A stretch of 64,000 bases of DNA. Origin: Thalassovita aquimarina (GTDB lineage Bacteria > Pseudomonadota > Alphaproteobacteria > Rhodobacterales > Rhodobacteraceae). The notes under the pieces are model-generated. The model ran no database searches. It had not been told where the DNA came from and was given only the letters and a program-made list of their open reading frames with translations. Shown here in pieces: positions 18,709 to 31,555 of the stretch. A program made the position numbers and the translations under genes. Location: assembly GCF_018219815.1 (NCBI RefSeq), contig NZ_JADMKU010000019.1, forward strand, positions 1 to 64,000, read 5' to 3'. Every line of letters starts with the position of its first letter. Within the stretch, counting starts at the first letter, position 1.

Positions 18709-19836
18709 TCAGAGCACCTTGTCGAGCGCCGCCTTCAGGCGGGCGAGAGTTGCATCCACATCGTAAAGCTTGTCGAGGCCAAAGAGCCCGAGCCGGAAGG
18801 TCATGAAGCCTTCGGGTTCGTCGCAGGCAAGCGGCACGCCGGCCGCGATCTGCATCCCCTCGGCGGCGAATTTCTTGCCGTTCTGGATGTCGGGATCGTC
18901 GGTATAGCTGACCACCACGCCGGGCGCGCCGAAGCCTTCGGCGGCGACCGAGGTCACGCCCTTGTCGGCCAGCATCCGGCGCACGCCGTTGCCAAGCGCC
19001 CATTGCGCCTCCTGCAGCTTGTCGAAGCCGTATTGCTGGGTTTCCAGCATGGTGTCGCGGAAGGCGCGCAGCGCATCGGTGGGCATGGTGGCGTGGTAGG
19101 CATGGCCGCCGTCTTCATAGGCCTGCATGATCGCGCGCCAGTTCTTCAGGTCGAGCGCGAAACTGTCCGAAGCTGTTTTGTCCAGCCGGTCCAGCGCGCG
19201 CTGCGACATCATCACCAACCCGGCCGAGGGCGAGGCCGACCAGCCCTTTTGCGGCGCCGAGATCAGCACGTCGACACCGGTCTTTTCCATGTCGACCCAG
19301 ACGCAGCCCGACGCGATGCAATCGAGAACCATCAGCGCACCGACCTCATGCGCGGCACCGGCCAGCGCGGTGATGTAGTCTTCGGGCAGGATCAGCCCGG
19401 CCGAGGTTTCCACATGCGGGGCGAAAACCACGTCCGGTTTCGCCTCGAGGATCGTCGCCACGACTTCCTCGATCGGGGCGGGCGCAAAGGGGGCCTGCAT
19501 GCCGTTGCCGGTCTGGCGCGCCTTGAACACGGTGGTTTTCGCGGCGAATCCGCCCGCTTCGAAAATCTGGCTCCAGCGATAGGAGAACCAGCCGTTGCGC
19601 ACGATCATCGCATGGGCGTCATGGCCGAACTGGCGGGCGACGGATTCCATGCCGTAGGTGCCGCCGCCGGGAACCAGCGCCACGCCTTGCGCGTTATAGA
19701 CCTCTTTCAGCATGCCGGAGATGTCGCGCATCACCTGCTGGAACGCCGCCGACATGTGATTGAGCGAGCGGTCAGTGAAGACGACGGAGAATTCCTGCAA
19801 TCCATCAGGATCTACGGTATCGAGCAAAGCGGTCAT
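18709..19836 (-). CDS. Class V pyridoxal-phosphate aminotransferase (alanine/serine-glyoxylate type)
   Basis: A 375-residue fold-type I PLP enzyme. It carries PGGGTYGMESVARQF near the N-terminus, FAPHVETSAGLILP and VLDCIASGCVWVDME for the cofactor aspartate region, and the Schiff-base lysine in ISAPQKGWSASPSAG. Closest in type to alanine/serine--glyoxylate or 2-aminoethylphosphonate-like aminotransferases; the substrate is not certain. The ATG at 19836 follows GGGAGG, better than the in-frame ATG at 19851. The two Lrp/AsnC genes just upstream on the same strand suggest amino-acid-responsive control. Confidence 0.88.
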   Translation of the reverse strand: MTALLDTVDPDGLQEFSVVFTDRSLNHMSAAFQQVMRDISGMLKEVYNAQGVALVPGGGTYGMESVARQFGHDAHAMIVRNGWFSYRWSQIFEAGGFAAKTTVFKARQTGNGMQAPFAPAPIEEVVATILEAKPDVVFAPHVETSAGLILPEDYITALAGAAHEVGALMVLDCIASGCVWVDMEKTGVDVLISAPQKGWSASPSAGLVMMSQRALDRLDKTASDSFALDLKNWRAIMQAYEDGGHAYHATMPTDALRAFRDTMLETQQYGFDKLQEAQWALGNGVRRMLADKGVTSVAAEGFGAPGVVVSYTDDPDIQNGKKFAAEGMQIAAGVPLACDEPEGFMTFRLGLFGLDKLYDVDATLARLKAALDKVL

Positions 19837-19913
19837 GTGCGGGCCTCCCAATTTCGGTTTTACGTTGGGTAGCGCGGTTTGGCGGGATTGTCCAAGTCTA
19901 TGACGGTATGCAA

Positions 19914-20368
19914 TCAGCCCAGCGGGCCGGGGCGGCGTTCCTCGCTCAGCAGCACGTTGGCTTCGACATCGCCCACCCCCGGCAGGGTCATGATCCGGCG
20001 CCGCAGCACCCGCTCGAAATCGGCGATATCGCGGGCGGTGACGCGCAGCCGGTAATCATAGAGCCCCAGAATGTGTTCGACCGTCTGCACCTCGGGGATG
20101 GCTGTCACGGCGCGTTCGAAATCTTCCAGGGAAACGCGGCCCTTGGTCGCCAGTTTCACGCCGAGGAAAACGGTGACGCCAAAGCCCAGTTTCTCGCGAT
20201 CGAGATCGAGCTTGCGCCCGGCGATCACGCCGCTGTCCTGCAGCCGCTTGATGCGCCGCCAGGTGGCGGGCTGGCTGAGGCCGAAGCGGCGGCCAAGGGC
20301 GCCGGCGTTCTGGGTCGCATCCTCGGCCAGCGCGCGTAGGATCTTGCGGTCGATGTCGTCCAGCTCCG

Positions 20369-20372
<4 letters not shown>
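19914..20372 (-). CDS. Lrp/AsnC-family transcriptional regulator
   Basis: A 152-residue regulator with N-terminal helix-turn-helix (LDDIDRKILRALAEDA, LGRRFGLSQPATWRRIKRL; residues 4-55) and C-terminal RAM ligand/oligomerisation domain (about 65-145, with GLYDYRLRVTARD). Its ATG overlaps the stop of the preceding Lrp/AsnC gene by 4 bases (ATGA), so the two are translationally coupled. Amino acids are the usual effectors. Confidence 0.93.
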
Positions 20373-21977
<1,605 letters not shown>

Positions 21978-21998
21978 GCGTCGTTGCAGATGCTTTAC

Positions 21999-22027
21999 AA
22001 AGCCCCCGGTTCGCCGGGGGCTTTTTT
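21999..22027 (+). terminator. Rho-independent terminator after ilvC
   Basis: AAAGCCCCCGG and CCGGGGGCTTT form an 11-bp stem with a TTCG tetraloop, followed by a T-tract. Confidence 0.95.
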
Positions 22028-22050
22028 CGTTGCGGATAGCGCAAGCCGGA

Positions 22051-22106
22051 CAAGCGCCAGTACGCGGACTGGCGCTGGCCCGGCGGCCTTCGGCCTTGTT
22101 CCGGGC
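22051..22106. repeat. Intergenic palindromic repeat, family R1, copy 1
   Basis: AGCGCCAGT and ACTGGCGCT form a perfect 9-bp hairpin, followed by a second one (GCCCGG..CCGGGC enclosing GGCCTTCGGCC). The last 43 bases (22064-22106) match 56018-56060 with three differences. It lies between the convergent ilvC and folP genes. Confidence 0.75.
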
Positions 22107-22126
22107 ATGGTTTTTTGCCGGTCAGG

Positions 22127-23128
22127 TTAGCCGCGCACCGCTTGCCAAAGGTTCAGCGCCGAGCGGGTCTCGAACACGTCGTGCACGCGCAGAACCTGCA
22201 CCCCCTGCGCAACCGCCGCCAAGGCCACCGCCACCGATCCGGCGGCGCGGTCGGCTGGTTCGGGCGCGTTGCCCAGCGTGCCGATGAATTTCTTGCGCGA
22301 CACGCCCAGAAGGATCGGACAGCCAAGCGCATGGAACAGAGCGATCCTTTTCAGCAGCGCCAGGTTATGCTCCACCGTCTTGCCGAAACCGATGCCGGGG
22401 TCGACCATGATCTGCGCCCGGTCGACACCTGCGGCCTCCAGCGCCGCGACCCGTTCGTCAAGGAAGTCATACACGTCCAGCAGCACGTCGTCATAGCGCG
22501 GGTCTTGTTGCATCGTTTCCGGGTCGCCCTGCGCATGCACGACACAGACCGGCAGGCCATGGGTGGCGCAATAGGGGGCGAGGCCAGGATCGAAGGTGAA
22601 ACCGGCCACGTCGTTGACCAAGTCGCCTCCGGCATTGACCGCCGCGCGCGCCACCGGTTCCTTGCGGGTGTCGATGGAGATCGGCACGGACATTTCGCCC
22701 CTGATCGCTTCGATCACCGGGGCGGTGCGGCGGATTTCCTCATCCACCGGCACTTCGGCAGCGCCGGGGCGGGTCGATTCCCCACCGATATCGATGATGT
22801 CGGCCCCCTGCCCCAACATCGCCCTTGCATGAAGCAGCGCCTTTTCCGGTGCGTCATGCTGCCCGCCGTCGGAAAAACTGTCGGGAGTGACGTTCAGGAT
22901 GCCCATGATCTGCGGCCGATCCATCGACAGGCCCGCGATATTCGGGCGCGACATGGTCAGGCGCTCCAGAACCTCTGCCGGGGCCTGCCGCGCCGATACT
23001 CTTTGCGGCGCGCTGTCGCGCGACAACACTTCGACCTCGTTGAACCAGGCCCAGCCCCCGGCCAGCGGCAGGGCGTCCGTGGGACGGTTGGGATCGGTTT
23101 GGACGAGCGGGCGATAATAATGTGTCAT
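22127..23128 (-). CDS. folP: Dihydropteroate synthase
   Basis: FolP joins 4-aminobenzoate to dihydropterin pyrophosphate in folate synthesis and is the sulfonamide target. The 333-residue protein has signature 1 IMGILNVTPDSFSDGG, signature 2 DIIDIGGESTRPGA, and the C-terminal ILLGVSRKKFIG and LRVHDVFE. About 70 extra residues precede the TIM barrel, which is common in Rhodobacterales. The ATG at 23128 is in the only frame that fits. It follows folB by 38 bases, forming a two-gene folate unit. Confidence 0.96.
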   Translation of the reverse strand: MTHYYRPLVQTDPNRPTDALPLAGGWAWFNEVEVLSRDSAPQRVSARQAPAEVLERLTMSRPNIAGLSMDRPQIMGILNVTPDSFSDGGQHDAPEKALLHARAMLGQGADIIDIGGESTRPGAAEVPVDEEIRRTAPVIEAIRGEMSVPISIDTRKEPVARAAVNAGGDLVNDVAGFTFDPGLAPYCATHGLPVCVVHAQGDPETMQQDPRYDDVLLDVYDFLDERVAALEAAGVDRAQIMVDPGIGFGKTVEHNLALLKRIALFHALGCPILLGVSRKKFIGTLGNAPEPADRAAGSVAVALAAVAQGVQVLRVHDVFETRSALNLWQAVRG

Positions 23129-23166
23129 GGCCCTGACATGCGCAAAAGAGCGGTGAAAAACAAGCC

Positions 23167-24087
23167 TCAGAGCACGCGAACATCCGCCGCCACCGCGCGC
23201 AGCGGCAGGTCGGGCGCGTCGGGCAGGTCTTCGCCGATCACCAGCATGTCGGCAGCCTGCATTTCGCGCGCGAACCACAGCACCAGCGCTAAACCATCCC
23301 CCGGCTGCGCCGAGGGGCCGTCGACGGCGTCCAGCACGATCTTCGAGGGCGCCCAGACGCTGATCTGGTCGTTCTTCATCGACCAGTCCAGTTCGGTGCG
23401 CGAATTCACCACCACGCAACGCTTGTCCCGCGCCGCCAGCACCCAGGCGTTTTGCTCGATCGCCAACAGGTCGATCCGCCGCTGCGCCAACGGATGTTCC
23501 GCGGCGGGGGCGGGCATATCGGGCGCGCCGACACACAGGATCGTGGGACGGTGTTCATCATGCAGCTGGTCGATCCAATTGGTCAGCAGCGGCGACTGGA
23601 TCGCCGCATTCGACAGATAGACGACCTGGGGATGCGGGTTTTCTTCCTCCACCGGCGCGACGGTTTCGGGCGCGCGGGAGCGGACGATTTCCACGCCCAA
23701 GGCCCCTGGGCCGCGATCGAGCTTTTCGATCCGCACGAAAACCCGTTCCGCCTGCGGTTCGGCCAGAATACGCTGGGCAATCCGGTCGGCCAGCGTTTCC
23801 AGCAGGTTCAGCCGCTCGGCGGCCAGTTCATGGGCAATCGCCTCGGTCACCTTGTCATAGGACAGGATGCGATCGACATCGTCGTCCACCGGCCCGGTCA
23901 GGGGGCGCACTTCGACCACGACGTTGAAACAGACCCGCTGGGTGGTGCCGCGTTCGGCCTGGAAGGCGCCGATTTCCACGTCGACGATGTGGTCGCGCAA
24001 CGAAATCCGGTCCAGCGGCCCTTCGGGCGCGGTGCCTTCGGAACGCTCCGACGGGTGGGCGAAGGCCCATTTGATTTCATTGCTCAT
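23167..24087 (-). CDS. folB: Dihydroneopterin aldolase with C-terminal extension
   Basis: FolB converts dihydroneopterin to 6-hydroxymethyl-dihydropterin. Residues ~25-135 show the FolB fold: RISLRDHIVDVEIGAFQAE, the active-site lysine/tyrosine region ILSYDKVTEAI, and LLETLADRIAQRIL. FolB proteins are normally ~120 residues, but this one has 306. The last ~165 residues (VVYLSNAAIQSPLLTNWID onward) belong to nothing I can name and are not an obvious HPPK (FolK). The start MSNEIKW at 24087 follows GGAGA. folP follows directly. Confidence 0.85.
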   Translation of the reverse strand: MSNEIKWAFAHPSERSEGTAPEGPLDRISLRDHIVDVEIGAFQAERGTTQRVCFNVVVEVRPLTGPVDDDVDRILSYDKVTEAIAHELAAERLNLLETLADRIAQRILAEPQAERVFVRIEKLDRGPGALGVEIVRSRAPETVAPVEEENPHPQVVYLSNAAIQSPLLTNWIDQLHDEHRPTILCVGAPDMPAPAAEHPLAQRRIDLLAIEQNAWVLAARDKRCVVVNSRTELDWSMKNDQISVWAPSKIVLDAVDGPSAQPGDGLALVLWFAREMQAADMLVIGEDLPDAPDLPLRAVAADVRVL

Positions 24088-24202
24088 CGCGGTCTCCGGT
24101 CAACGTGCGGGTCAGGGGACAAGCCTAACCGGCCCTTTCCCTAGACCACATACGACATGCGGCACAAGACCGGCAAAATCCGTCACCGGAAACGAAAACC
24201 GA

Positions 24203-24820
24203 TCAGTTCTGCGAAATCTCGGTGGGGGGACGGTAGAAATGATGCACACCGATCGTCGTGGTCCGGTCGAACTTGCGCGACCAGCGCGGGCTGACCGCCT
24301 TGGTGTGGTAATAGGTGGCGCCATCGGTCAGTTCGCGCGGCGCGCCGTTCACCATCAGCTTGGCCACCTTGGCGACCCGGTCGAAAGCATCGTGTTCGGC
24401 AACGACTTCTTTGTAGCCGTCACAGGTATAGGTGAACTGGCACTGATACTTGCGCCCGGTGCCCTGATGGACGACGCCGCAGACGGTGTTGGGAAACAGC
24501 GGGCTGTCGACCCGGTTCATGATCACCTCGGCCACGGCGAACTGGCCCTTGACGCTTTCGCCACGCGCTTCGAAATAAAGCGCCTCGGACAGGCACTGCC
24601 ATTCCTCGCCGCCCTTGGCTTCGGGCAGCCCGTCAATGAAGCCGCGGGTATAGGCGATCTTGGTCTTTTTCTTCGAGGGGCTGAACAGATTCCCCAGCTT
24701 CGCCCCGCGCAAGCCGAACAGACCACGCTTTTCCTGCTTCAGCACCTGATCGACCTGAGTGTCTGCCATGGCCGGAACCGCCAGAGCGGCAGCCATGATG
24801 AATGCCAAAATTTTGTGCAT
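24203..24820 (-). CDS. SleB-type cell wall hydrolase
   Basis: A 205-residue secreted protein with signal peptide 1-19 (cut after VPAMA) and a Hydrolase_2/SleB domain (about 72-195): CLSEALYFEARGE with the catalytic Glu, AEVIMNRVDSPLFPNTVCGVV, and GATYYHTKAVSPRWSRKF. Such enzymes cleave peptidoglycan, probably as lytic transglycosylases. In non-sporulating alphaproteobacteria the role is wall remodelling. The ATG at 24820 follows AAGGAG. It stands alone between folB and ppdK. Confidence 0.9.
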   Translation of the reverse strand: MHKILAFIMAAALAVPAMADTQVDQVLKQEKRGLFGLRGAKLGNLFSPSKKKTKIAYTRGFIDGLPEAKGGEEWQCLSEALYFEARGESVKGQFAVAEVIMNRVDSPLFPNTVCGVVHQGTGRKYQCQFTYTCDGYKEVVAEHDAFDRVAKVAKLMVNGAPRELTDGATYYHTKAVSPRWSRKFDRTTTIGVHHFYRPPTEISQN

Positions 24821-24970
24821 AGTCCTGTTCTCCTTGCGGCGAAAACCCGTCTGGGCCCGTGAACAGGCGGTCACATATTAAAAAAACATACTTTAGTCTA
24901 GACACCGGCAAGAAAGACGCAACGTTAAAGAAACGGCTTTCACAAAACAAGTCTAAAAATTATGAATTAT

Positions 24971-27538
<2,568 letters not shown>

Positions 27539-27605
27539 TGCGGCACCTTCTGTTGGTTGCCGCAGAATACCCCTGAACCGGGCCTTGGCAAGCCCGACAT
27601 GCACA

Positions 27606-27632
27606 AAGGCGGCCGGGAACCGGCCGCCTTTC
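27606..27632 (-). terminator. Hairpin terminator after glyS
   Basis: AAAGGCGGCCGG and CCGGCCGCCTTT form a perfect 12-bp stem with a 3-base loop directly after glyS. The T-run on the minus strand is only the CCTTT of the arm. Confidence 0.75.
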
Positions 27633-27655
27633 CGAATGACTTCACGTCAGAAAAT

Positions 27656-29911
27656 TCAGCCCTCGATCCGGGTCAGGTCGGCCACGCCAAGGCAAATCTG
27701 CCTGATCCGCGCCAGCAGATTCAGCCGGTTGCGGCGCACGACGTCGTTATCGGAATTGACCTGCACCGCTTCGAAGAACGCATCGATCGGCGCGCGCAGG
27801 GCCGCCATTGCGCTCATCGCGGCTTCGAAATCTTCCGACTGCATCGCCGGAGTGATGTCGGCCTGGGCCCGGTCCAGCGCCGCGAACAGCGCCTTTTCCT
27901 CGTCGGTTTCGGCGAATTTCACATCCGCCCCGAAACTGTATTCGACGCCGTCTTTTTCTTCCGCCTGGGTCAGAATGTTGTTGGCCCGCTTGAACCCCTG
28001 CAGCAGGTTTTCGCCGTCATCGGTTTTCAGGAACCCACCCAGGGCATGGGCGCGCTTGACCAGAAGCGTCAGGTCGTCGCCGCCCGGCATGCCGAGGCAG
28101 GCGTCGATCACGTCGTGCCGCACGCCTTCATCACGCAGGTGGACCTTCAGCCGGTCATGTAGGAAGGCCAGCAGATCTGTGGACAGGTCCGGAACCGCGT
28201 CGCCCACGGTGCGCAGCAGCGATCCGTCACCGGTATCGGGCGCGCCGTCCTTGCCTTCGAGCCGTTCGATCACGGCATGGAAGGCGGCGCCGAACACGCC
28301 GTGTTCGGCGATTTCGTCCAGCGTTTCCTCCAGCGCCTCGATCTCGCCCTCGCTGGCACCGAGATGGTTCAGGTTGATCTTGTGCTTCAGCAACTGGCTG
28401 TCGATGAACCGGTCCAGGTGGACACGAATGTCACCGGCCAGAACGATGCGGATCACGCCCAATGCGGCGCGGCGCAGCGCGAAGGGGTCCTTCGACCCTG
28501 TGGGCTTCTCGTCGATCGCCCAGAACCCGGTCAGCGTATCCAGCTTGTCGGCCAGCGCCACGACCTTGGACACGTCCCCCGCCGGCACGTCGTCGGACGG
28601 CCCCAGCGGCGAATAGTGTTCTTCGCAGGCCGCGGCCACTTCGGCCGGAAGCCCCGCCGCTTCGGCGTAATAACGGCCCATCAGCCCCTGCAGTTCGGGG
28701 AATTCGTACACCATTTCCGAACTGAGATCGGCCTTGGCCACCTTTGCCGCCTGTTCGGCCAGGTCGGGTTCCACGCCCAGCACCGGCGCGATTTCGCGCG
28801 ACAGCGCGGCAATCCGGTCGATCCGCGCGGCCTGCGTGCCCAGCTTGTTGTGGAAGGTGACGTTGGTCAGCTGGTCGGTCCACTGATGCATCCCCGACTT
28901 GGCGACGCGCAGATCGTTTTCCCAGAAGAATTTCGCATCCGACAGGCGCGCCGACAGCACTTTCTGGTTGCCCGCCAGAATGGTCGCACCGTGGTCCGCG
29001 GTTTCGCGGTTCGCCACGGTGATGAAGCGTTCGATCCGGCCCGTCTTCGGGTTCTTCACGCTGAAAAACTTCTGGTGTTCCTTCATCGAGGTCTGCAGCA
29101 CCTCGGGCGGCAGGTCGAGGAATTCGGCCCCGATCTCGCCCATCAGCACCACCGGCCATTCGACCAGCCCGGCGACCTCGGTCAGCAATCCGCGATCCTC
29201 GACCACTTCCAAGCCGCAGGCGAAGGCCTGATTGGTGGCGTCCTGCCAGATGTGATCGGCGCGTTCGGCCGGATCGAGGATCACCCGGTCGCGCTTGAGC
29301 TTGGCAACATAATCGTCGAACCCGCTGACCGGGAAACGGCCGGCGCCCATGAAACGGTGGCCTTCGGTCATGTTGCCCGATTTGATGCCGTCGATATCCA
29401 TCGGCACCACTTCGGCCTCGCCGGCATCATTGGTCAGGATGCACAGGATCGAATGCAGCGGCCGCACCCACCGCAGGGACCCGGCGCCCCACCGCATGGA
29501 TTTCGGCCAGGGGAAGTTGCGGATGGTGTTTTCCAGCACCTCCGCCACGATTTCCGAAGCGGGGCGGCCCGGGCGTTCGATCACGGCGAAGAACACCTTG
29601 CCCTTCTTGTCGTCGCGTTCCTCCAGCTGGTCGCGGCTGACGCCCGCGCCACGCAGGAAGCCCTCGATCGCCTTTTCCGGCGCATCAACGCGCGGCCCCT
29701 TGCGTTCCTCGCGCACGGTCGGGCTTTTGTCCAACAGCCCTTCCAGCGCCAGCGTCAGACGGCGCGGCGTCGAAAAGGCGGCAGCGCCGGCATAGGTCAG
29801 GCCGGCCTCGACCAATCCGTCGGTGACGCGTTTCTTCAGGTCCTCGGCCGCCCGCGCCTGCATACGGGCGGGGATTTCTTCCGAAAAGAGTTCGATCAGC
29901 AAATCGGGCAT
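27656..29911 (-). CDS. glyS: Glycyl-tRNA synthetase beta subunit
   Basis: The beta subunit of the bacterial alpha2beta2 glycyl-tRNA synthetase is responsible mainly for tRNA recognition. The 751-residue protein starts with the conserved MPDLLIELFSEEIPARMQ. It contains SMRWGAGSLRWVRPLHSI, the HD-like domain (KADLSSEMVYEFPELQG, RYYAEAAG) and a C-terminal anticodon-binding region. The ATG at 29911 follows GGAAGG. It begins one base after the stop of the small gene that separates it from glyQ, so the three genes form one tightly coupled operon. Confidence 0.97.
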   Translation of the reverse strand: MPDLLIELFSEEIPARMQARAAEDLKKRVTDGLVEAGLTYAGAAAFSTPRRLTLALEGLLDKSPTVREERKGPRVDAPEKAIEGFLRGAGVSRDQLEERDDKKGKVFFAVIERPGRPASEIVAEVLENTIRNFPWPKSMRWGAGSLRWVRPLHSILCILTNDAGEAEVVPMDIDGIKSGNMTEGHRFMGAGRFPVSGFDDYVAKLKRDRVILDPAERADHIWQDATNQAFACGLEVVEDRGLLTEVAGLVEWPVVLMGEIGAEFLDLPPEVLQTSMKEHQKFFSVKNPKTGRIERFITVANRETADHGATILAGNQKVLSARLSDAKFFWENDLRVAKSGMHQWTDQLTNVTFHNKLGTQAARIDRIAALSREIAPVLGVEPDLAEQAAKVAKADLSSEMVYEFPELQGLMGRYYAEAAGLPAEVAAACEEHYSPLGPSDDVPAGDVSKVVALADKLDTLTGFWAIDEKPTGSKDPFALRRAALGVIRIVLAGDIRVHLDRFIDSQLLKHKINLNHLGASEGEIEALEETLDEIAEHGVFGAAFHAVIERLEGKDGAPDTGDGSLLRTVGDAVPDLSTDLLAFLHDRLKVHLRDEGVRHDVIDACLGMPGGDDLTLLVKRAHALGGFLKTDDGENLLQGFKRANNILTQAEEKDGVEYSFGADVKFAETDEEKALFAALDRAQADITPAMQSEDFEAAMSAMAALRAPIDAFFEAVQVNSDNDVVRRNRLNLLARIRQICLGVADLTRIEG

Positions 29912-29912
29912 G

Positions 29913-30440
29913 TCAGTAGCCTTCCGGGGGAGTGGGGCAATCTTCGGGGGCGGGTTTGCCGTCAAACACGACCTCGCCACAGTGGTTGATCTGGTGCCAG
30001 ACATAGCCGCGGCCGTCTGCGGTCACGGCGACCACGCGGTCGACACCGTATTGAATGTTGCGCTGACCGGCAAAAGCCAGCGCCGTTCCGTTTTCCAGCT
30101 CCGCGCCCAACGCCTTGGCATCGAAACAGTCGAACCAACCGGGCGCGACAAGAGGGACGGCCCCGTCGTAGAGTTCATAGGTTTCGGTCAGCATCGCCTG
30201 GCTCATCCGGGTGGTGAAACAGGCGCGGTAGCGAATGGGCGAACTGTCGGAATCGATCGCCTTGAAACCGTCATAGAGGATCGGTTCGGGCAGGCCGCTG
30301 ACCAGCGAGGTCATCTGCACGTCATTCGTTCCCGAGGCCGCGACCTCGTCATAATAGGCGTAGACCTGAAGGTAATACATGGCCACGCCGGCCAGTAATG
30401 CCGTCACAACGATAAACCCCGCGAGCAGTTTGCCGATCAT
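29913..30440 (-). CDS. Membrane-anchored protein of unknown function between glyQ and glyS
   Basis: A 175-residue protein with an N-terminal hydrophobic anchor (about 3-25) followed by an exported-looking domain containing three or four Cys ([24 protein letters not shown]). I do not recognise a functional family. Its start overlaps the glyQ stop by 4 bases (ATGA) and its stop is one base from glyS, with GGAGGA before its ATG, so it is clearly translated as part of the operon. An envelope protein inside a tRNA-synthetase operon is odd. Confidence 0.82.
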   Translation of the reverse strand: MIGKLLAGFIVVTALLAGVAMYYLQVYAYYDEVAASGTNDVQMTSLVSGLPEPILYDGFKAIDSDSSPIRYRACFTTRMSQAMLTETYELYDGAVPLVAPGWFDCFDAKALGAELENGTALAFAGQRNIQYGVDRVVAVTADGRGYVWHQINHCGEVVFDGKPAPEDCPTPPEGY

Positions 30441-31369
30441 TCCTCCGAATATCCCCCTGCCTCGGTCTGCACGAAGGCATCGGCGCATTTCTTGGCCAGA
30501 GCCCTGACCCGGCCGATATAGGCCTGCCGTTCGGTGACCGAAATCACCCCGCGCGCATCCAGAAGGTTGAACAGGTGGGACGCCTTGATGCACTGGTCAT
30601 AGGCCGGGTGCGCCATCACGATGCGCTTGCCGGTCTTGGGATCGACGTACGGATGATCGAGGATCGATTCGCATTCTTCCTCGGCCTCTTCGAAATGCTT
30701 CAGCAGCACATCGGTATTGGCGACGTCGAAATTCCAGCGGCTGTATTCCTCTTCGGTCTGGCGGAAGATGTCGCCATAGCTCAGAGGAATTTCCGTCTGC
30801 GGATCATTGTAAGGCATGTCCATCACGTGATCGATGCCCAGCACATACATCGCCAGCCGCTCCAGACCATAGGTCAGTTCGCCCGAAACCGGGTGGCAGT
30901 CATGGCCGCCGACCTGCTGGAAGTAGGTGAACTGGCTGACTTCCATCCCGTCGCACCAGACTTCCCAGCCCAGGCCCCAGGCGCCCAGCGTCGGGGATTC
31001 CCAGTCATCCTCGACGAAGCGGATATCGTGCATGTCCATGTCGATGCCGATCGCTTCCAGCGACCCCAGATAGAGGTCCTGCAGGTCCGGCGGGCTGGGT
31101 TTGATCAGCACCTGGTACTGGTAATAGTGCTGCAACCGGTTGGGGTTTTCGCCATAGCGCCCGTCGGTCGGGCGGCGCGACGGCTGCACGTAGGCCGCGG
31201 CCCACGATTTCGTCCCCAGCGACCGCAGCGTCGTGGCCGGGTGGAAGGTGCCCGCGCCGACTTCCATGTCATAGGGCTGCATCACGGCGCAGCCCTTGCC
31301 GGCCCAGTAATTCTGAAGCCTCAGGATGATCTCCTGGAAACTGCGCGGTTTGCTGATCTGTTCTGCCAT
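30437..31369 (-). CDS. glyQ: Glycyl-tRNA synthetase alpha subunit
   Basis: The catalytic class II subunit of glycyl-tRNA synthetase, charging tRNA-Gly. The 310-residue protein has [18 protein letters not shown] near the start, [18 protein letters not shown], the [19 protein letters not shown] motif 2 region, and [19 protein letters not shown]. Length and sequence are standard. The ATG at 31369 has only a weak ribosome binding site. It is the first gene of the glyQ-unknown-glyS operon and is divergent from the pseudo-protease gene. Confidence 0.97.
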   Translation of the reverse strand: MAEQISKPRSFQEIILRLQNYWAGKGCAVMQPYDMEVGAGTFHPATTLRSLGTKSWAAAYVQPSRRPTDGRYGENPNRLQHYYQYQVLIKPSPPDLQDLYLGSLEAIGIDMDMHDIRFVEDDWESPTLGAWGLGWEVWCDGMEVSQFTYFQQVGGHDCHPVSGELTYGLERLAMYVLGIDHVMDMPYNDPQTEIPLSYGDIFRQTEEEYSRWNFDVANTDVLLKHFEEAEEECESILDHPYVDPKTGKRIVMAHPAYDQCIKASHLFNLLDARGVISVTERQAYIGRVRALAKKCADAFVQTEAGGYSEE

Positions 31370-31555
31370 GATCGCTGCCCTGCCGGCCCTTTTGGTGTCG
31401 CTTTGGTGTCGCTAGAAATCGCTGGCCCTAACTACGGCCCACATGCGGCGGGGTCAATTGCACGCGGGCGCATATTTTGGATGCAAGCCCGTGTGAGTTT
31501 GATAAAACGAAGCCATGATATGTGGATACCGCGACAGGCAAGGATTGTACCGCTT

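Noticed and set aside
30575-31555. N-terminal extension of the pseudo-protease frame to 907 codons
   Set aside because: The extension is antisense to glyQ; the signal peptide starting at 31556 marks the true start.
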